A stretch of DNA of 64,000 nucleotides, from assembly GCF_900021175.1 (NCBI RefSeq), contig NZ_FCOP01000011.1, forward strand, positions 806,001 through 870,000. The letters are read 5' to 3'. The stretch's first letter is position 1, and each line of letters begins with the position of its first letter. The stretch is from Pseudenterobacter timonensis. GTDB taxonomy: Bacteria > Pseudomonadota > Gammaproteobacteria > Enterobacterales > Enterobacteriaceae. The notes below the pieces were generated by a model. That model was not told the origin of the DNA. It did no database searches and was given only the letters and a program-made list of their open reading frames with translations. The position numbers and the translations under genes were made by a program. Positions 44,290 to 56,576 of the stretch are shown one piece after another.

Positions 44290-47200
44290 ATGACTATGCT
44301 GCACTACACTCGCTCGCAACAGCCTGTTTTGGCTTTAGTTTTTACTTTCATACTGTTTCTGTTTTCTGCTCAGGACGCTTTTGCCCGTGCGGAGAATAAC
44401 AGCGATACCCCGACCCGCGCGGATATCCAGTCCCAGCTGGATACGCTCAATAAACAGAAGGATCTCTCCGCTCAGGATAAGCTGGTTCAGGCCGATCTGA
44501 CCGAGACGCTGGAAACGCTCGATAAAATCGAACGCGTTAAAACCGAAACCACCCAGCTTCGCCAGAGGGTGGCCGATGCGCCGGAGCAGATGCGCAAGGC
44601 GATGGCCTCGCTCAACGCCCTGAGCGATGTGGATAACGATGACGAAACGCGTAAAACGCTGGCGACGCTCTCCCTGCGCCAGCTAGAAGCCCGCGTGACG
44701 CAGCTGCTGGACGATCTGCAGAGCGCCCAGAGCGATCTCTCCACCTACAACAGCCAGCTGGTTTCTCTCCAGACGCAGCCAGAGCGTGTGCAAAATGCCA
44801 TGTATAGCGCGTCGCAGCAGCTGCAGCAGCTGCGTAACCGTCTGAACGGCACCGCCTCCGGCGAGGGGGCTCTGCGACCCACGCAGCAGACGCTATTGCA
44901 GGTACAACAGACCCTGCTAAACGCGCAGATCGACCAGCAGCGAAAGAGTCTTGAAGGCAACACCGTATTGCAGGATACCCTGCAAAAGCAGCGGGACTAC
45001 GTCACAGCGCATATCAACCGTCTGGAGCATCAGCTTCAGCTGCTGCAGGAGGCGGTCAGCAGCAAACGTCTCACCCTGACGGAAAAAACCGCGCAGGAGG
45101 CTATTTCGCCGGATGAGACGGCGCGTATCCAGGCCAACCCCCTGGTGAAACAGGAGCTGGATATCAACCATCAGCTCAGCGAGCGGCTAATCCAGGCGAC
45201 CGAAAATGGCAGTCTGCTGGTTCAGCAAAACATCAAGGTGAAAAACTGGCTCGACCGCGCGCTGCAGGCCGAACGCAATATTAAAGAGCAAATTTCAGTG
45301 CTGAAGGGGAGTCTGTTGCTTTCGCGCATCCTCTACCAGCAGCAGCAGACGCTCCCTTCGGCGGATGAGCTGGAGGATATGACCAACCGCATCGCCGACC
45401 TGCGTCTGGAACAATTTAACGTTAATCAGCAGCGCGATGAGCTGTTCCAGAGCGACGCCTTCGTGGCGAAGCTGGAAGAGGGGCACAGCAGCGAAATCAA
45501 CGACGACGTTCATGACGCCCTGTTGCAGGTGGTAGATATGCGCCGCGAACTGCTGGATCAGATGAATAAACAGCTGGGTAATCAGCTGATGATGGCCATC
45601 AACCTGCAGATTAACCAGCAGCAGCTGGTCAGCGTCTCGAAAAGTCTGCAGGAGATCCTCACTCAGCAGATTTTCTGGGTGAACAGCAATAAACCGATGG
45701 ACTGGGACTGGCTTAAATCGTTCCCGGCGGCGCTGAAAGCACAGGTTAGCGGTATGAAGATCACCGTTAACTGGGAAAAAGCGTGGCCTGCGGTGGTCAT
45801 CGCTTTTCTTGCCGGCCTGCCGCTGCTGCTTATCGCAGGGCTGATCCGCTGGCGTCTGAAATGGCTGAAACAGTACCAGGCGAAGCTCGCCTCTGAAGTT
45901 GGACAGCTGCGTAGCGACAGCCAGCTCCACACCCCGAAAGCAATTCTTATCGATCTGGTCCGTGCGCTGCCGGTTTGTCTGCTGATTCTGGCCGTGGGCC
46001 TGATTTTGCTGACGATGCAGCTGAATATCAGCGATCTGCTCTGGGCTTTCAGCAAAAAGCTGGCGCTCTTCTGGCTGGTGTTTGGCCTCTGCTGGAAGGT
46101 GCTGGAAAAAGAGGGCGTGGCGGTACGTCACTTCGGCATGCCTGAGCAACTGACCAGCCACTGGCGCCGTCAGATCGTACGCATCAGCCTGGCGCTGCTG
46201 CCGCTTCATTTCTGGTCGGTCGTGTCGGAACTCTCCCCGCTGCATCTGATGGACGATGTGCTGGGGCAGTTTGTTATTCTGCTGAACCTGCTGCTGATTG
46301 CGGTATTAATGTGGCCGATGCTGCGCGACAGCTGGCGCGATAAAGAGTCGCACACCTTTCGCCTGATTACCGTGACCGTTCTGTCGCTCATCCCGGTGGC
46401 GCTGATGGTGCTGACGGCGACGGGCTACTTCTACACCACGTTGCGTCTCTCCGGACGCTGGATCGAAACGGTCTACCTGGTGATTTTCTGGAACCTGCTT
46501 TATCAGACGGTATTGCGCGGTCTGAGCGTGGCCGCCCGCCGCATTGCCTACCGCCGCGCGCTGGCGCGCCGTCAGCATCTGGTGAAAGAGGGGGCGGAAG
46601 GGGCAGAGCCTCAGGAGGAGCCGACCATTGCGCTGGAGCAGGTGAACCAGCAGACGCTGCGTATCACCATGCTGGTGATGGTCTCCCTCTTTGCCGTGCT
46701 CTTCTGGGCAATCTGGTCAGATCTGATTACCGTCTTTGCCTATCTCGACAGCATTACCCTCTGGCACTACAGCGGCACCGAGGCGGGCGCAGCGGTGACG
46801 AAAAGCGTCACCATGGGCAGCCTGCTGTTCGCCCTCATCGCCTCGATGGTGGCCTGGGCATTGATCCGCAACCTGCCGGGCCTGCTGGAGGTGTTAATTC
46901 TTTCGCGCCTCAAGCTGCGTCAGGGGGCCTCGTATGCCATTACCACCATCCTGAACTACGTCATTATTATCGTCGGGGCGATGACGGTCTTTGGTTCGCT
47001 GGGCGTCTCCTGGGATAAGCTGCAGTGGCTGGCGGCGGCGCTGTCGGTCGGTCTTGGTTTTGGTTTGCAGGAGATCTTCGGTAACTTCGTCTCCGGCCTT
47101 ATCATCCTCTTTGAGCGCCCGGTGCGTATCGGGGATACGGTGACCATCGGCACCTTCTCCGGGACGGTCAGCAAGATCCGTATTCGCGCCACCACCATTA

Positions 47201-47652
47201 CCGATTTCGATCGTAAAGAGGTGATCATCCCCAACAAGGCCTTCGTGACCGAGCGGCTGATCAACTGGTCGCTCTCCGATACCGTCACCCGCGTGGTGAT
47301 CCGCGTCGGGGTTGCCTATGGCTCCGATCTGGATAAGGTGAGAGATGTGCTGCTGCAGGCGGCGATGGAACATCCCAAGGTCATGCACGATCCTGAACCG
47401 GCGGTATTCTTCACCACCTTTGGGCCAAGCACGCTGGATCATGAGCTGCGTTTATACGTGCGCGAACTGCGCGACCGCAGCTACGCGGTGGATGAGCTGA
47501 ACCGGGCAATCGACCGTCTGTGTCGTGAAAACGGGATCAACATCGCCTTTAACCAGCTTGAGGTGCATCTGCACAATAATAAGGGCGAAGAGCATACGGA
47601 AGTGAAGCGCTCCCTGCAGGGACAGGATCCGCAACCTGATTTTCTTTCTTAA
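44290..47652 (+). CDS. mscK: Mechanosensitive channel MscK (KefA)
   Basis: Potassium-dependent large mechanosensitive channel. 1120 residues, the E. coli length. A cleavable signal peptide (about 1-33) precedes a long periplasmic coiled-coil region (about 35-480), then about 11 transmembrane helices, the last of which with the following beta domain is the MscS core (SVGLGFGLQEIFGNFVSG near 915-935; VTIGTFSGTVSKIRIRAT). The start MTML at 44290 matches E. coli. Its terminator-like hairpin follows. Confidence 0.96.
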   Translation: MTMLHYTRSQQPVLALVFTFILFLFSAQDAFARAENNSDTPTRADIQSQLDTLNKQKDLSAQDKLVQADLTETLETLDKIERVKTETTQLRQRVADAPEQMRKAMASLNALSDVDNDDETRKTLATLSLRQLEARVTQLLDDLQSAQSDLSTYNSQLVSLQTQPERVQNAMYSASQQLQQLRNRLNGTASGEGALRPTQQTLLQVQQTLLNAQIDQQRKSLEGNTVLQDTLQKQRDYVTAHINRLEHQLQLLQEAVSSKRLTLTEKTAQEAISPDETARIQANPLVKQELDINHQLSERLIQATENGSLLVQQNIKVKNWLDRALQAERNIKEQISVLKGSLLLSRILYQQQQTLPSADELEDMTNRIADLRLEQFNVNQQRDELFQSDAFVAKLEEGHSSEINDDVHDALLQVVDMRRELLDQMNKQLGNQLMMAINLQINQQQLVSVSKSLQEILTQQIFWVNSNKPMDWDWLKSFPAALKAQVSGMKITVNWEKAWPAVVIAFLAGLPLLLIAGLIRWRLKWLKQYQAKLASEVGQLRSDSQLHTPKAILIDLVRALPVCLLILAVGLILLTMQLNISDLLWAFSKKLALFWLVFGLCWKVLEKEGVAVRHFGMPEQLTSHWRRQIVRISLALLPLHFWSVVSELSPLHLMDDVLGQFVILLNLLLIAVLMWPMLRDSWRDKESHTFRLITVTVLSLIPVALMVLTATGYFYTTLRLSGRWIETVYLVIFWNLLYQTVLRGLSVAARRIAYRRALARRQHLVKEGAEGAEPQEEPTIALEQVNQQTLRITMLVMVSLFAVLFWAIWSDLITVFAYLDSITLWHYSGTEAGAAVTKSVTMGSLLFALIASMVAWALIRNLPGLLEVLILSRLKLRQGASYAITTILNYVIIIVGAMTVFGSLGVSWDKLQWLAAALSVGLGFGLQEIFGNFVSGLIILFERPVRIGDTVTIGTFSGTVSKIRIRATTITDFDRKEVIIPNKAFVTERLINWSLSDTVTRVVIRVGVAYGSDLDKVRDVLLQAAMEHPKVMHDPEPAVFFTTFGPSTLDHELRLYVRELRDRSYAVDELNRAIDRLCRENGINIAFNQLEVHLHNNKGEEHTEVKRSLQGQDPQPDFLS

Positions 47653-47663
47653 AGAGAGACCAA

Positions 47664-47690
47664 ACGGGGACGTTTTACAGCCGTCCCCGT
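47664..47690 (+). terminator. Hairpin after mscK
   Basis: ACGGGGACG (47664-47672) pairs with CGTCCCCGT (47682-47690). The downstream tract is CTTCCTCC, weak for an intrinsic terminator. Confidence 0.55.
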
Positions 47691-47697
47691 CTTCCTC

Positions 47698-47718
47698 CTC
47701 TCCCTTTCAGGGAGAGGG
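47698..47718. repeat. CCTCTCCC hairpin repeat overlapping the rsmS stop
   Basis: CCTCTCCCT, TTC loop, AGGGAGAGG: a perfect dyad followed by GCAGGGGGGAGGG. It is the same family as the repeats at 54546-54648 and 57893-58312. The right arm lies in the last codons of rsmS. Confidence 0.75.
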
Positions 47719-47865
47719 CAGGGGGGAGGGTAACTTCCCCTCGAAATCCCGTCTGACAATCTCCAGCGCCTTCAGCACCGTCTCTGCCGGAATGGCGTGA
47801 TTCTCCAGCAGCATAATCAAATCCACGGCCAGTTTAACCTCGTCAGGGGCGTTCTCCAGCGACAT
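47707..47865 (-). CDS. rsmS: RsmS/YbaM family small protein, C-terminus altered by a repeat
   Basis: 52 residues ([20 protein letters not shown]...), too short for many gene finders. The first 44 residues match E. coli YbaM (DUF2496, 53 aa), but from residue 44 on the sequence is KLPSPLPSP, encoded by the CCTCTCCC hairpin repeat, instead of the charged end seen in E. coli. The start ATG follows GAGGAGAT. It lies 10 bp after priC on the same strand, probably co-transcribed. The family name comes from a secondary-metabolite regulator; its role here is unknown. Confidence 0.88.
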   Translation of the reverse strand: MSLENAPDEVKLAVDLIMLLENHAIPAETVLKALEIVRRDFEGKLPSPLPSP

Positions 47866-47875
47866 ACGATCTCCT

Positions 47876-48403
47876 CTAGCGTGTCAGGCGTTCAATAACG
47901 CGTTCGATCTTATCCAGCGCCTGGCGGCAGCGGCTCAGACGGCCCTCCAGCAGAGTGACCTCCCGTAGCAGGCGCTGCTGCGCCTCCAGCGTGTCGGCGG
48001 TGCGCAGATTCGCTTCCCGGGCTTGCTTCATCCCGAACAGCCGCTGCTCATACTCCTGGTGCTGCAGCCGTTTTCGCTGCCACTTTTCCAGCGCGGGCGA
48101 GGCGCTATCCCAGACGCGCAGGGGCCAGGCGGTAATCTCCTGGTGCAGGGCGGCGATCTGCTCGCCCAGATGTTCCGCCAGCCAGATAACCTGCTCCCGA
48201 CGATCGTGGCTGACGGCGTGGCGCAACGCCTCCAGGTTCTCCTGCGCCTCATCAAGGTAATCTTCCATCCGCGTGCTGCGGGTGCGAAAGCGTTGCCGGT
48301 CAAAGCGGGGCTTCAGCGTCGCGTGCTGCATCAGCGGCGATGCCTGCGCGCGCAGCGACGTAAGCTGATTTTGCAGCGTCTCTAAAAGCAGGGCTGTTTT
48401 CAA
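47876..48403 (-). CDS. priC: Primosomal replication protein N'' (PriC)
   Basis: Replication-restart protein that recognises stalled forks with leading-strand gaps and helps load DnaB. 175 residues, as in E. coli, basic and mostly helical ([20 protein letters not shown]..., ends [11 protein letters not shown]). Sequence identity is moderate, as usual for this fast-evolving protein. Followed by rsmS. Confidence 0.94.
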   Translation of the reverse strand: MKTALLLETLQNQLTSLRAQASPLMQHATLKPRFDRQRFRTRSTRMEDYLDEAQENLEALRHAVSHDRREQVIWLAEHLGEQIAALHQEITAWPLRVWDSASPALEKWQRKRLQHQEYEQRLFGMKQAREANLRTADTLEAQQRLLREVTLLEGRLSRCRQALDKIERVIERLTR

Positions 48404-48453
48404 GGCGCTCTCCAGTGGTACAGTAGCCGTTCAGTTTGATAACGATTCGCATT

Positions 48454-48831
48454 ATGCAGCGTACTATTTTAATCATCATTGGCTGGCTCGCGGTAGTGCT
48501 TGGCACGCTTGGGGTGGTTTTACCTCTGTTACCGACTACGCCCTTTATTCTGCTGGCAGCCTGGTGCTTTGCCCGCTCCTCGCCACGATTTCACCACTGG
48601 CTGCTTTACCGCTCCTGGTTCGGCGGCTATCTGCGTCACTGGCAAAAACACCGGGCGATGCCGCCGGGGGCGAAACCGCGCGCCGTGGCGGTGATCCTGA
48701 TTACCTTCGCTATCTCCCTGTGGCTGGTGAAGATCCTGTGGGTGCGGATCATGCTGCTGGCGATCCTCAGCTGTCTGTTGATCTTTATGTGGCGGATCCC
48801 GGTCGTCGATGAAACGCAACAAAAGCACTGA
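48454..48831 (+). CDS. ybaN: DUF454 inner membrane protein YbaN
   Basis: 125 residues, as in E. coli, from the ATG at 48454; an in-frame GTT/ATA region upstream extends the open frame but is not conserved. The N-terminal hydrophobic LPTTPFILLAAWCFARSSPRFH is the family signature (LPLLPTTPFILLAAWCF, SSPRFHHWL). Three to four transmembrane segments. Function unknown. It is divergent from priC. Confidence 0.93.
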   Translation: MQRTILIIIGWLAVVLGTLGVVLPLLPTTPFILLAAWCFARSSPRFHHWLLYRSWFGGYLRHWQKHRAMPPGAKPRAVAVILITFAISLWLVKILWVRIMLLAILSCLLIFMWRIPVVDETQQKH

Positions 48832-48984
48832 AGCCTCATAATCGCTGTTGCAATTCTCGCGTACAGCCAGTAAATTCGAGCGTTTTCGAGCACAGGCGCG
48901 CCTGGTCAAAGGTTATACGATTGTAACGTTGGCCCTGGTTTTTGCGCGCCCTGAGTAACACCGTTTCCAATCAGGCATACATTT

Positions 48985-49536
48985 ATGACCGCAACTGCGC
49001 AGCAGCTTGAATTTCTTAAAAACAGCATCAAAAGCATCCAGGATTATCCTAAGCCTGGCATTCTTTTCCGTGATGTCACCAGCTTGCTGGAAGACCCGAA
49101 AGCGTACGCGCTCAGCATTGAACTTCTGGTGGAGCGTTATAAAAACGCCGGAATCACGAAAGTCGTTGGTACCGAAGCGCGTGGCTTCCTGTTTGGCGCC
49201 CCGGTTGCGCTGGCGCTGGGCGTTGGCTTTGTGCCGGTGCGTAAGCCGCGTAAACTGCCGCGTGAAACCATCGCGGAAAGCTACGAACTGGAGTACGGCA
49301 CCGATCAGCTGGAGATCCACGCTGACGCCATCAAGCCGGGCGATAAGGTCCTGGTTGTGGACGATCTGCTGGCGACCGGCGGTACCATCGAAGCGACCGT
49401 TAAGCTTATCCGTCGTCTGAATGGCGAAGTCTCCGACGCGGCGTTCATCATTAATCTGTTCGATCTGGGCGGCGAACAGCGCCTGGAGAAACAGGGCATT
49501 ACCAGCTACAGCCTCGTCTCATTCCCGGGCCACTGA
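48985..49536 (+). CDS. apt: Adenine phosphoribosyltransferase
   Basis: Salvages adenine with PRPP to AMP. 183 residues, as in E. coli. The PRPP-binding loop is [13 protein letters not shown] at about 123-135, and the type I PRTase flap lies around [12 protein letters not shown] long hairpin follows before dnaX. Confidence 0.98.
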   Translation: MTATAQQLEFLKNSIKSIQDYPKPGILFRDVTSLLEDPKAYALSIELLVERYKNAGITKVVGTEARGFLFGAPVALALGVGFVPVRKPRKLPRETIAESYELEYGTDQLEIHADAIKPGDKVLVVDDLLATGGTIEATVKLIRRLNGEVSDAAFIINLFDLGGEQRLEKQGITSYSLVSFPGH

Positions 49537-49545
49537 TCCCGAACG

Positions 49546-49576
49546 TCACAGCCTCGCCCAAAGGGTGAGGTTGTGA
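49546..49576 (+). terminator. Long hairpin between apt and dnaX
   Basis: TCACAGCCTCGCCC pairs with GGGTGAGGTTGTGA (two G-T pairs) around AAA. The T-tract is poor, so it may be an attenuator or stability element rather than a full terminator. Confidence 0.5.
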
Positions 49577-49624
49577 TAGCATTCCCCCTCATACATCCAC
49601 CTTCCAGCGTTGCAGAGCCTGCCC

Positions 49625-51929
<2,305 letters not shown>

Positions 51930-51930
<1 letters not shown>

Positions 51931-52535
51931 TGCAGACCAGTCCGCTGCTCACGCAGCTTATGGAAGCCCTGCGCTGTCTGCCGGGCGTTGGCCCAAAGTC
52001 GGCGCAGCGTATGGCGTTTACGCTCCTGCAGCGCGACCGCAGCGGCGGAATGCGCCTGGCGCAGGCGTTGACCCGCGCCATGTCGGAAATTGGTCATTGT
52101 GCGGACTGCCGTACCTTCACCGAGCAGGAGGTCTGTAACATCTGCTCCAATCCGCGCCGTCAGGAAAACGGCCAGATTTGCGTGGTGGAGAGTCCGGCAG
52201 ATATCTATGCCATCGAGCAGACCGGCCAGTTTTCAGGACGTTACTTCGTGCTGATGGGCCATCTCTCGCCGCTGGACGGAATCGGCCCGCACGATATCGG
52301 TCTCGACAGGCTCGAACAGCGGCTTGAGTCCGAAACCATCAAAGAGGTGATCCTCGCCACCAACCCCACGGTGGAAGGCGAAGCGACGGCGAACTACATC
52401 GCCGAGCTGTGCGGGCAGTATGGCGTCGACGCCAGCCGCATCGCCCACGGCGTGCCGGTGGGCGGCGAGCTGGAGATGGTCGACGGCACTACGCTTTCGC
52501 ACTCTCTGGCTGGTCGTCACAAGATTACTTTTTAA
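51930..52535 (+). CDS. recR: Recombination mediator protein RecR
   Basis: Acts with RecF and RecO to load RecA onto gapped DNA. 201 residues. HhH motif near the N-terminus ([14 protein letters not shown]), a four-Cys zinc finger in [21 protein letters not shown] (written as its two halves CADCRTF and VCNICSN), and a Toprim domain ([17 protein letters not shown]). The start overlaps the ybaB stop by one base. Confidence 0.97.
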
Positions 52536-52564
52536 TCAAACGGAGGCGGCGCTGGCTGCCTCCG

Positions 52565-52593
52565 CTTGAAATTCTCCCTCGCTATCCCCATCT
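52565..52593 (+). promoter_or_regulatory. sigma32 promoter of htpG
   Basis: CTTGAAA (52565-52571), 14-bp spacer, CCCCATCT (52586-52593): an almost perfect sigma32 promoter, 54 bp before the htpG ATG. The -35 overlaps the right arm of a small GGAGGC/GCCTCC hairpin after recR. Confidence 0.9.
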
Positions 52594-52646
52594 CAGACCC
52601 AACGTTTTTTAAACCCCATTAAATGGCATTGTTGAGGTCGACTTAC

Positions 52647-54521
52647 ATGAAAGGACAAGAAACCCGTGGTTTCCAGTCAGAAGTAAAACAGCTTCTGCAT
52701 CTGATGATCCATTCTCTTTATTCCAACAAAGAAATCTTCCTGCGTGAGCTTATCTCCAACGCCTCCGATGCGGCGGACAAGCTGCGTTTCCGCGCGCTGT
52801 CCAACCCGGATCTGTACGAGGGCGACGGCGAGCTGCGCGTGCGCGTCTCCTTTGATAAAGAGAAACGCACTCTGACCATCGCCGACAACGGTATCGGCAT
52901 GAACCGCGACGAGGTGATCGACCATCTCGGTACCATCGCCAAATCCGGCACCAAAGCCTTCCTGGAGTCGATGGGCTCTGACCAGGCGAAAGACAGCCAG
53001 CTGATCGGCCAGTTCGGCGTTGGCTTCTACTCGGCGTTTATCGTGGCGGATAAAGTGACCGTCCGCACCCGCGCGGCGGGCGACAGCGCCGAAAACGGCG
53101 TCTTCTGGGAATCCCAGGGCGAGGGCGAGTACACCGTCGCAGATATCACGAAAGAAGATCGCGGCACCGAGATCACCCTGCATCTGCGCGAAGGCGAGGA
53201 TGATTTCCTCAACGACTGGCGCGTACGCTCCATTATCAGCAAATATTCCGATCACATCGCGCTGCCGGTAGAAGTTGAGAAACAGGAAGAAAAAGATGGC
53301 GAAACCGTCATCTCCTGGGAGAAGATCAACAAGGCGCAGGCGCTGTGGACCCGCAACAAGTCGGAAATCAAAGAGGACGAGTACAACGAGTTTTATAAGC
53401 ACATCGCCCACGATTTCACCGATCCGCTGACCTGGAGTCACAACCGCGTGGAAGGGAAGCAGGAGTACACCAGCCTGCTCTATATTCCTTCCCAGGCGCC
53501 GTGGGATATGTGGAACCGCGATCACAAGCACGGCCTGAAGCTGTACGTGCAGCGCGTCTTTATCATGGACGACGCCGAGCAGTTTATGCCGAACTACCTG
53601 CGCTTCGTGCGTGGCCTGATCGACTCCAACGATCTGCCGCTGAACGTCTCCCGTGAAATTCTGCAGGACAGCACCGTCACCCGTAACCTGCGTAACGCCC
53701 TGACCAAACGCGCGCTGCAGATGCTGGACAAGCTGGCGAAAGATGATGCGGAAAAATATCAGACCTTCTGGCAACAGTTTGGCCTGGTGCTGAAAGAAGG
53801 CCCGGCGGAAGATCCGTCCAACCAGGAAGCGATCGCGAAGCTGCTGCGCTTTGCCTCCACCCACACCGACTCCTCCGCGCAGACCGTCTCTCTGGAAGAG
53901 TATGTCTCTCGCATGAAGGAAGGGCAGGAGAAGATCTACTACATCACCGCCGACAGCTACGCCGCGGCGAAGAGCAGCCCGCACCTGGAGCTGCTGCGTA
54001 AGAAAGGCATCGAAGTACTGCTGCTTTCCGATCGCATCGACGAGTGGATGATGAACTACCTGACCGAGTTCGACGGCAAGGCGTTCCAGTCTGTCGCCAA
54101 GGCAGATGAGTCTATCGAGAAGCTGGCGGATGAAGTGGACGAAAGCGCAAAAGAGGCCGAGAAGGCGCTGGAGCCGTTCGTGGAGCGTGTGAAAACCCTG
54201 CTGGGCGACCGCGTGAAAGAGGTGCGCTTTACTCACCGTCTGACCGATACCCCGGCGATTGTCACCACCGATGCGGACGAAATGAGCACCCAGATGGCGA
54301 AGCTGTTCGCCGCAGCGGGCCAGACCGTGCCGGAAGTGAAATATATCTTTGAGCTGAACCCGGATCACCCGCTGGTGAAACGCGCGGCAGAGACCCAGGA
54401 CGAAGCACGTTTCGCCGAGTGGGTTGAACTGCTGCTGGATCAGTCTCTGCTGGCCGAGCGCGGCACGCTGGAAGATCCTAACCTTTTCATTAAACGTGTG
54501 AATGCGCTGCTGCTGGCGTAA
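52647..54521 (+). CDS. htpG: Chaperone protein HtpG (bacterial Hsp90)
   Basis: Dimeric ATP-dependent chaperone. 624 residues, the E. coli length, from the ATG at 52647; an in-frame start 24 bases earlier is not conserved. The GHKL ATP-binding domain carries [15 protein letters not shown] and [11 protein letters not shown] within the first ~125 residues. Middle and C-terminal dimerisation domains follow. Heat-shock regulated through the sigma32 promoter. Confidence 0.98.
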   Translation: MKGQETRGFQSEVKQLLHLMIHSLYSNKEIFLRELISNASDAADKLRFRALSNPDLYEGDGELRVRVSFDKEKRTLTIADNGIGMNRDEVIDHLGTIAKSGTKAFLESMGSDQAKDSQLIGQFGVGFYSAFIVADKVTVRTRAAGDSAENGVFWESQGEGEYTVADITKEDRGTEITLHLREGEDDFLNDWRVRSIISKYSDHIALPVEVEKQEEKDGETVISWEKINKAQALWTRNKSEIKEDEYNEFYKHIAHDFTDPLTWSHNRVEGKQEYTSLLYIPSQAPWDMWNRDHKHGLKLYVQRVFIMDDAEQFMPNYLRFVRGLIDSNDLPLNVSREILQDSTVTRNLRNALTKRALQMLDKLAKDDAEKYQTFWQQFGLVLKEGPAEDPSNQEAIAKLLRFASTHTDSSAQTVSLEEYVSRMKEGQEKIYYITADSYAAAKSSPHLELLRKKGIEVLLLSDRIDEWMMNYLTEFDGKAFQSVAKADESIEKLADEVDESAKEAEKALEPFVERVKTLLGDRVKEVRFTHRLTDTPAIVTTDADEMSTQMAKLFAAAGQTVPEVKYIFELNPDHPLVKRAAETQDEARFAEWVELLLDQSLLAERGTLEDPNLFIKRVNALLLA

Positions 54522-54545
54522 TTAAACACCTGCCCCTTGCCCTGC

Positions 54546-54648
54546 TCTCTCCCCAAAGGGGAGAGGGTGTTCAAGTTCTCTTTTCCCTTTGGAGAGGGGG
54601 TGTTCAAGTTCCCTCTCCCCTTTGGGGAGAGGGTTAGGGTGAGGGGAA
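54546..54648. repeat. Three tandem CCTCTCCCC hairpin repeats after htpG
   Basis: CTCTCCCCAAAGGGGAGAGG, then a decayed copy, then CCCTCTCCCC/GGGGAGAGGG, joined by the repeated spacer GGTGTTCAAGTTC. The end GGGTTAGGGTGAGGGG is the same tail as in other copies in this window. Confidence 0.85.
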
Positions 54649-54749
54649 ACCCTTGCACTATCCCAAATAATCTCCCCGCATTAACCGTTTCAGCCTTCCC
54701 GCCTTCCTTGAGCGATCCCCGTTCTGGTGGTATTGTTTAGCGCTTTTGA

Positions 54750-55427
<678 letters not shown>

Positions 55428-55436
55428 TTGTGCACC

Positions 55437-55460
55437 TCTCACCCGGTTCTCCGGGTGAGA
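55437..55460 (+). terminator. Hairpin after adk
   Basis: TCTCACCCGG and CCGGGTGAGA form a perfect 10-bp stem around TTCT, 9 bp after the adk stop. It is followed by A-rich rather than T-rich sequence, so the terminator call is moderate. Confidence 0.55.
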
Positions 55461-55551
55461 AAAATTCTCATCTTACCTATTACAGCAATGGGTTTCGTTT
55501 AAACGCATTTCCGCTACAATTGACAACCTATCAAATGGTTAAGAGGCGTGA

Positions 55552-56514
55552 ATGAGTCAGGCGAAAACCGGCATCCTGCTTGCCAATCTGGGGACCCCAG
55601 AAGCACCTACTCCAGCGGCGGTAAAACGCTACCTGCGACAATTTTTAAGCGACAGGCGCGTCGTGGATACCCCGAGACTCTTATGGTGGCCACTGCTGCG
55701 TGGCGTCATTCTGCCGATTCGTTCCCCGCGTGTGGCAAAGCTCTATCAATCCGTCTGGATGGATGAGGGCTCACCGCTGATGGTCTACAGCCGTCGTCAG
55801 GAAAAAGCGCTCGCCGAACGCCTGCCGGATATGCCCGTTGCGCTCGGCATGAGCTATGGCAAACCGTCGCTCGAAAGCGCGGTGGACAATCTGCTCTCAC
55901 AGGGGGTGGATCATATCGTGGTGCTGGCGCTCTACCCGCAGTACTCCTGTTCGACCGTGGCTGCCGTCTGGGACGAGCTGGCGCGCATCCTGGCGACCCG
56001 CCGCCGCATTCCAGGAATCACCTTTATCCGCGATTATGCCCAGCATCCGCTTTACATCGCCGCGCTGGCGAACAGCGTCCGGGCCTCCTTTGCGAAGCAC
56101 GGCGAGCCGGATCTGCTGCTGCTCTCCTACCATGGCATTCCGCAGCGCTACGCGAACGAAGGGGATGACTATCCGCAGCGCTGCCGCGATACCACGCGCG
56201 AGCTGGTCTCCGCGCTGGGTCTGCCGCCGGAGAAGGTGATGATGACCTTCCAGTCGCGCTTTGGCCGCGAGCCGTGGCTCACCCCTTACACCGACGACAC
56301 CCTCAAAATGCTGGGGGAGAAGGGGATAAAACATATTCAGGTGATGTCGCCGGGCTTTTCGGCGGATTGCCTGGAGACGCTGGAGGAGATTGCGGTGCAG
56401 AACCGGGAGTTTTTCCTTGAGGCGGGGGGCGAAAAGTATGAGTACATTCCGGCCCTTAACGATGCGCCGGAGCATATCGACATGATGGTTTCGCTGATCG
56501 CCAACAGCCGCTGA
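55552..56514 (+). CDS. hemH: Ferrochelatase
   Basis: Inserts ferrous iron into protoporphyrin IX, the last step of heme synthesis. 320 residues, as in E. coli. The catalytic His is in [11 protein letters not shown], and the conserved Glu is in [15 protein letters not shown]. It starts ATG after AAGAGGCGTGA. In E. coli aes lies downstream; here gsk follows directly after 62 bp. Confidence 0.97.
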   Translation: MSQAKTGILLANLGTPEAPTPAAVKRYLRQFLSDRRVVDTPRLLWWPLLRGVILPIRSPRVAKLYQSVWMDEGSPLMVYSRRQEKALAERLPDMPVALGMSYGKPSLESAVDNLLSQGVDHIVVLALYPQYSCSTVAAVWDELARILATRRRIPGITFIRDYAQHPLYIAALANSVRASFAKHGEPDLLLLSYHGIPQRYANEGDDYPQRCRDTTRELVSALGLPPEKVMMTFQSRFGREPWLTPYTDDTLKMLGEKGIKHIQVMSPGFSADCLETLEEIAVQNREFFLEAGGEKYEYIPALNDAPEHIDMMVSLIANSR

Positions 56515-56576
56515 TCGCGCCAGTGAGCGGGAATGTGCTACCATTCCCGCCCCATTTATCATCCGTAGCGCAGACC

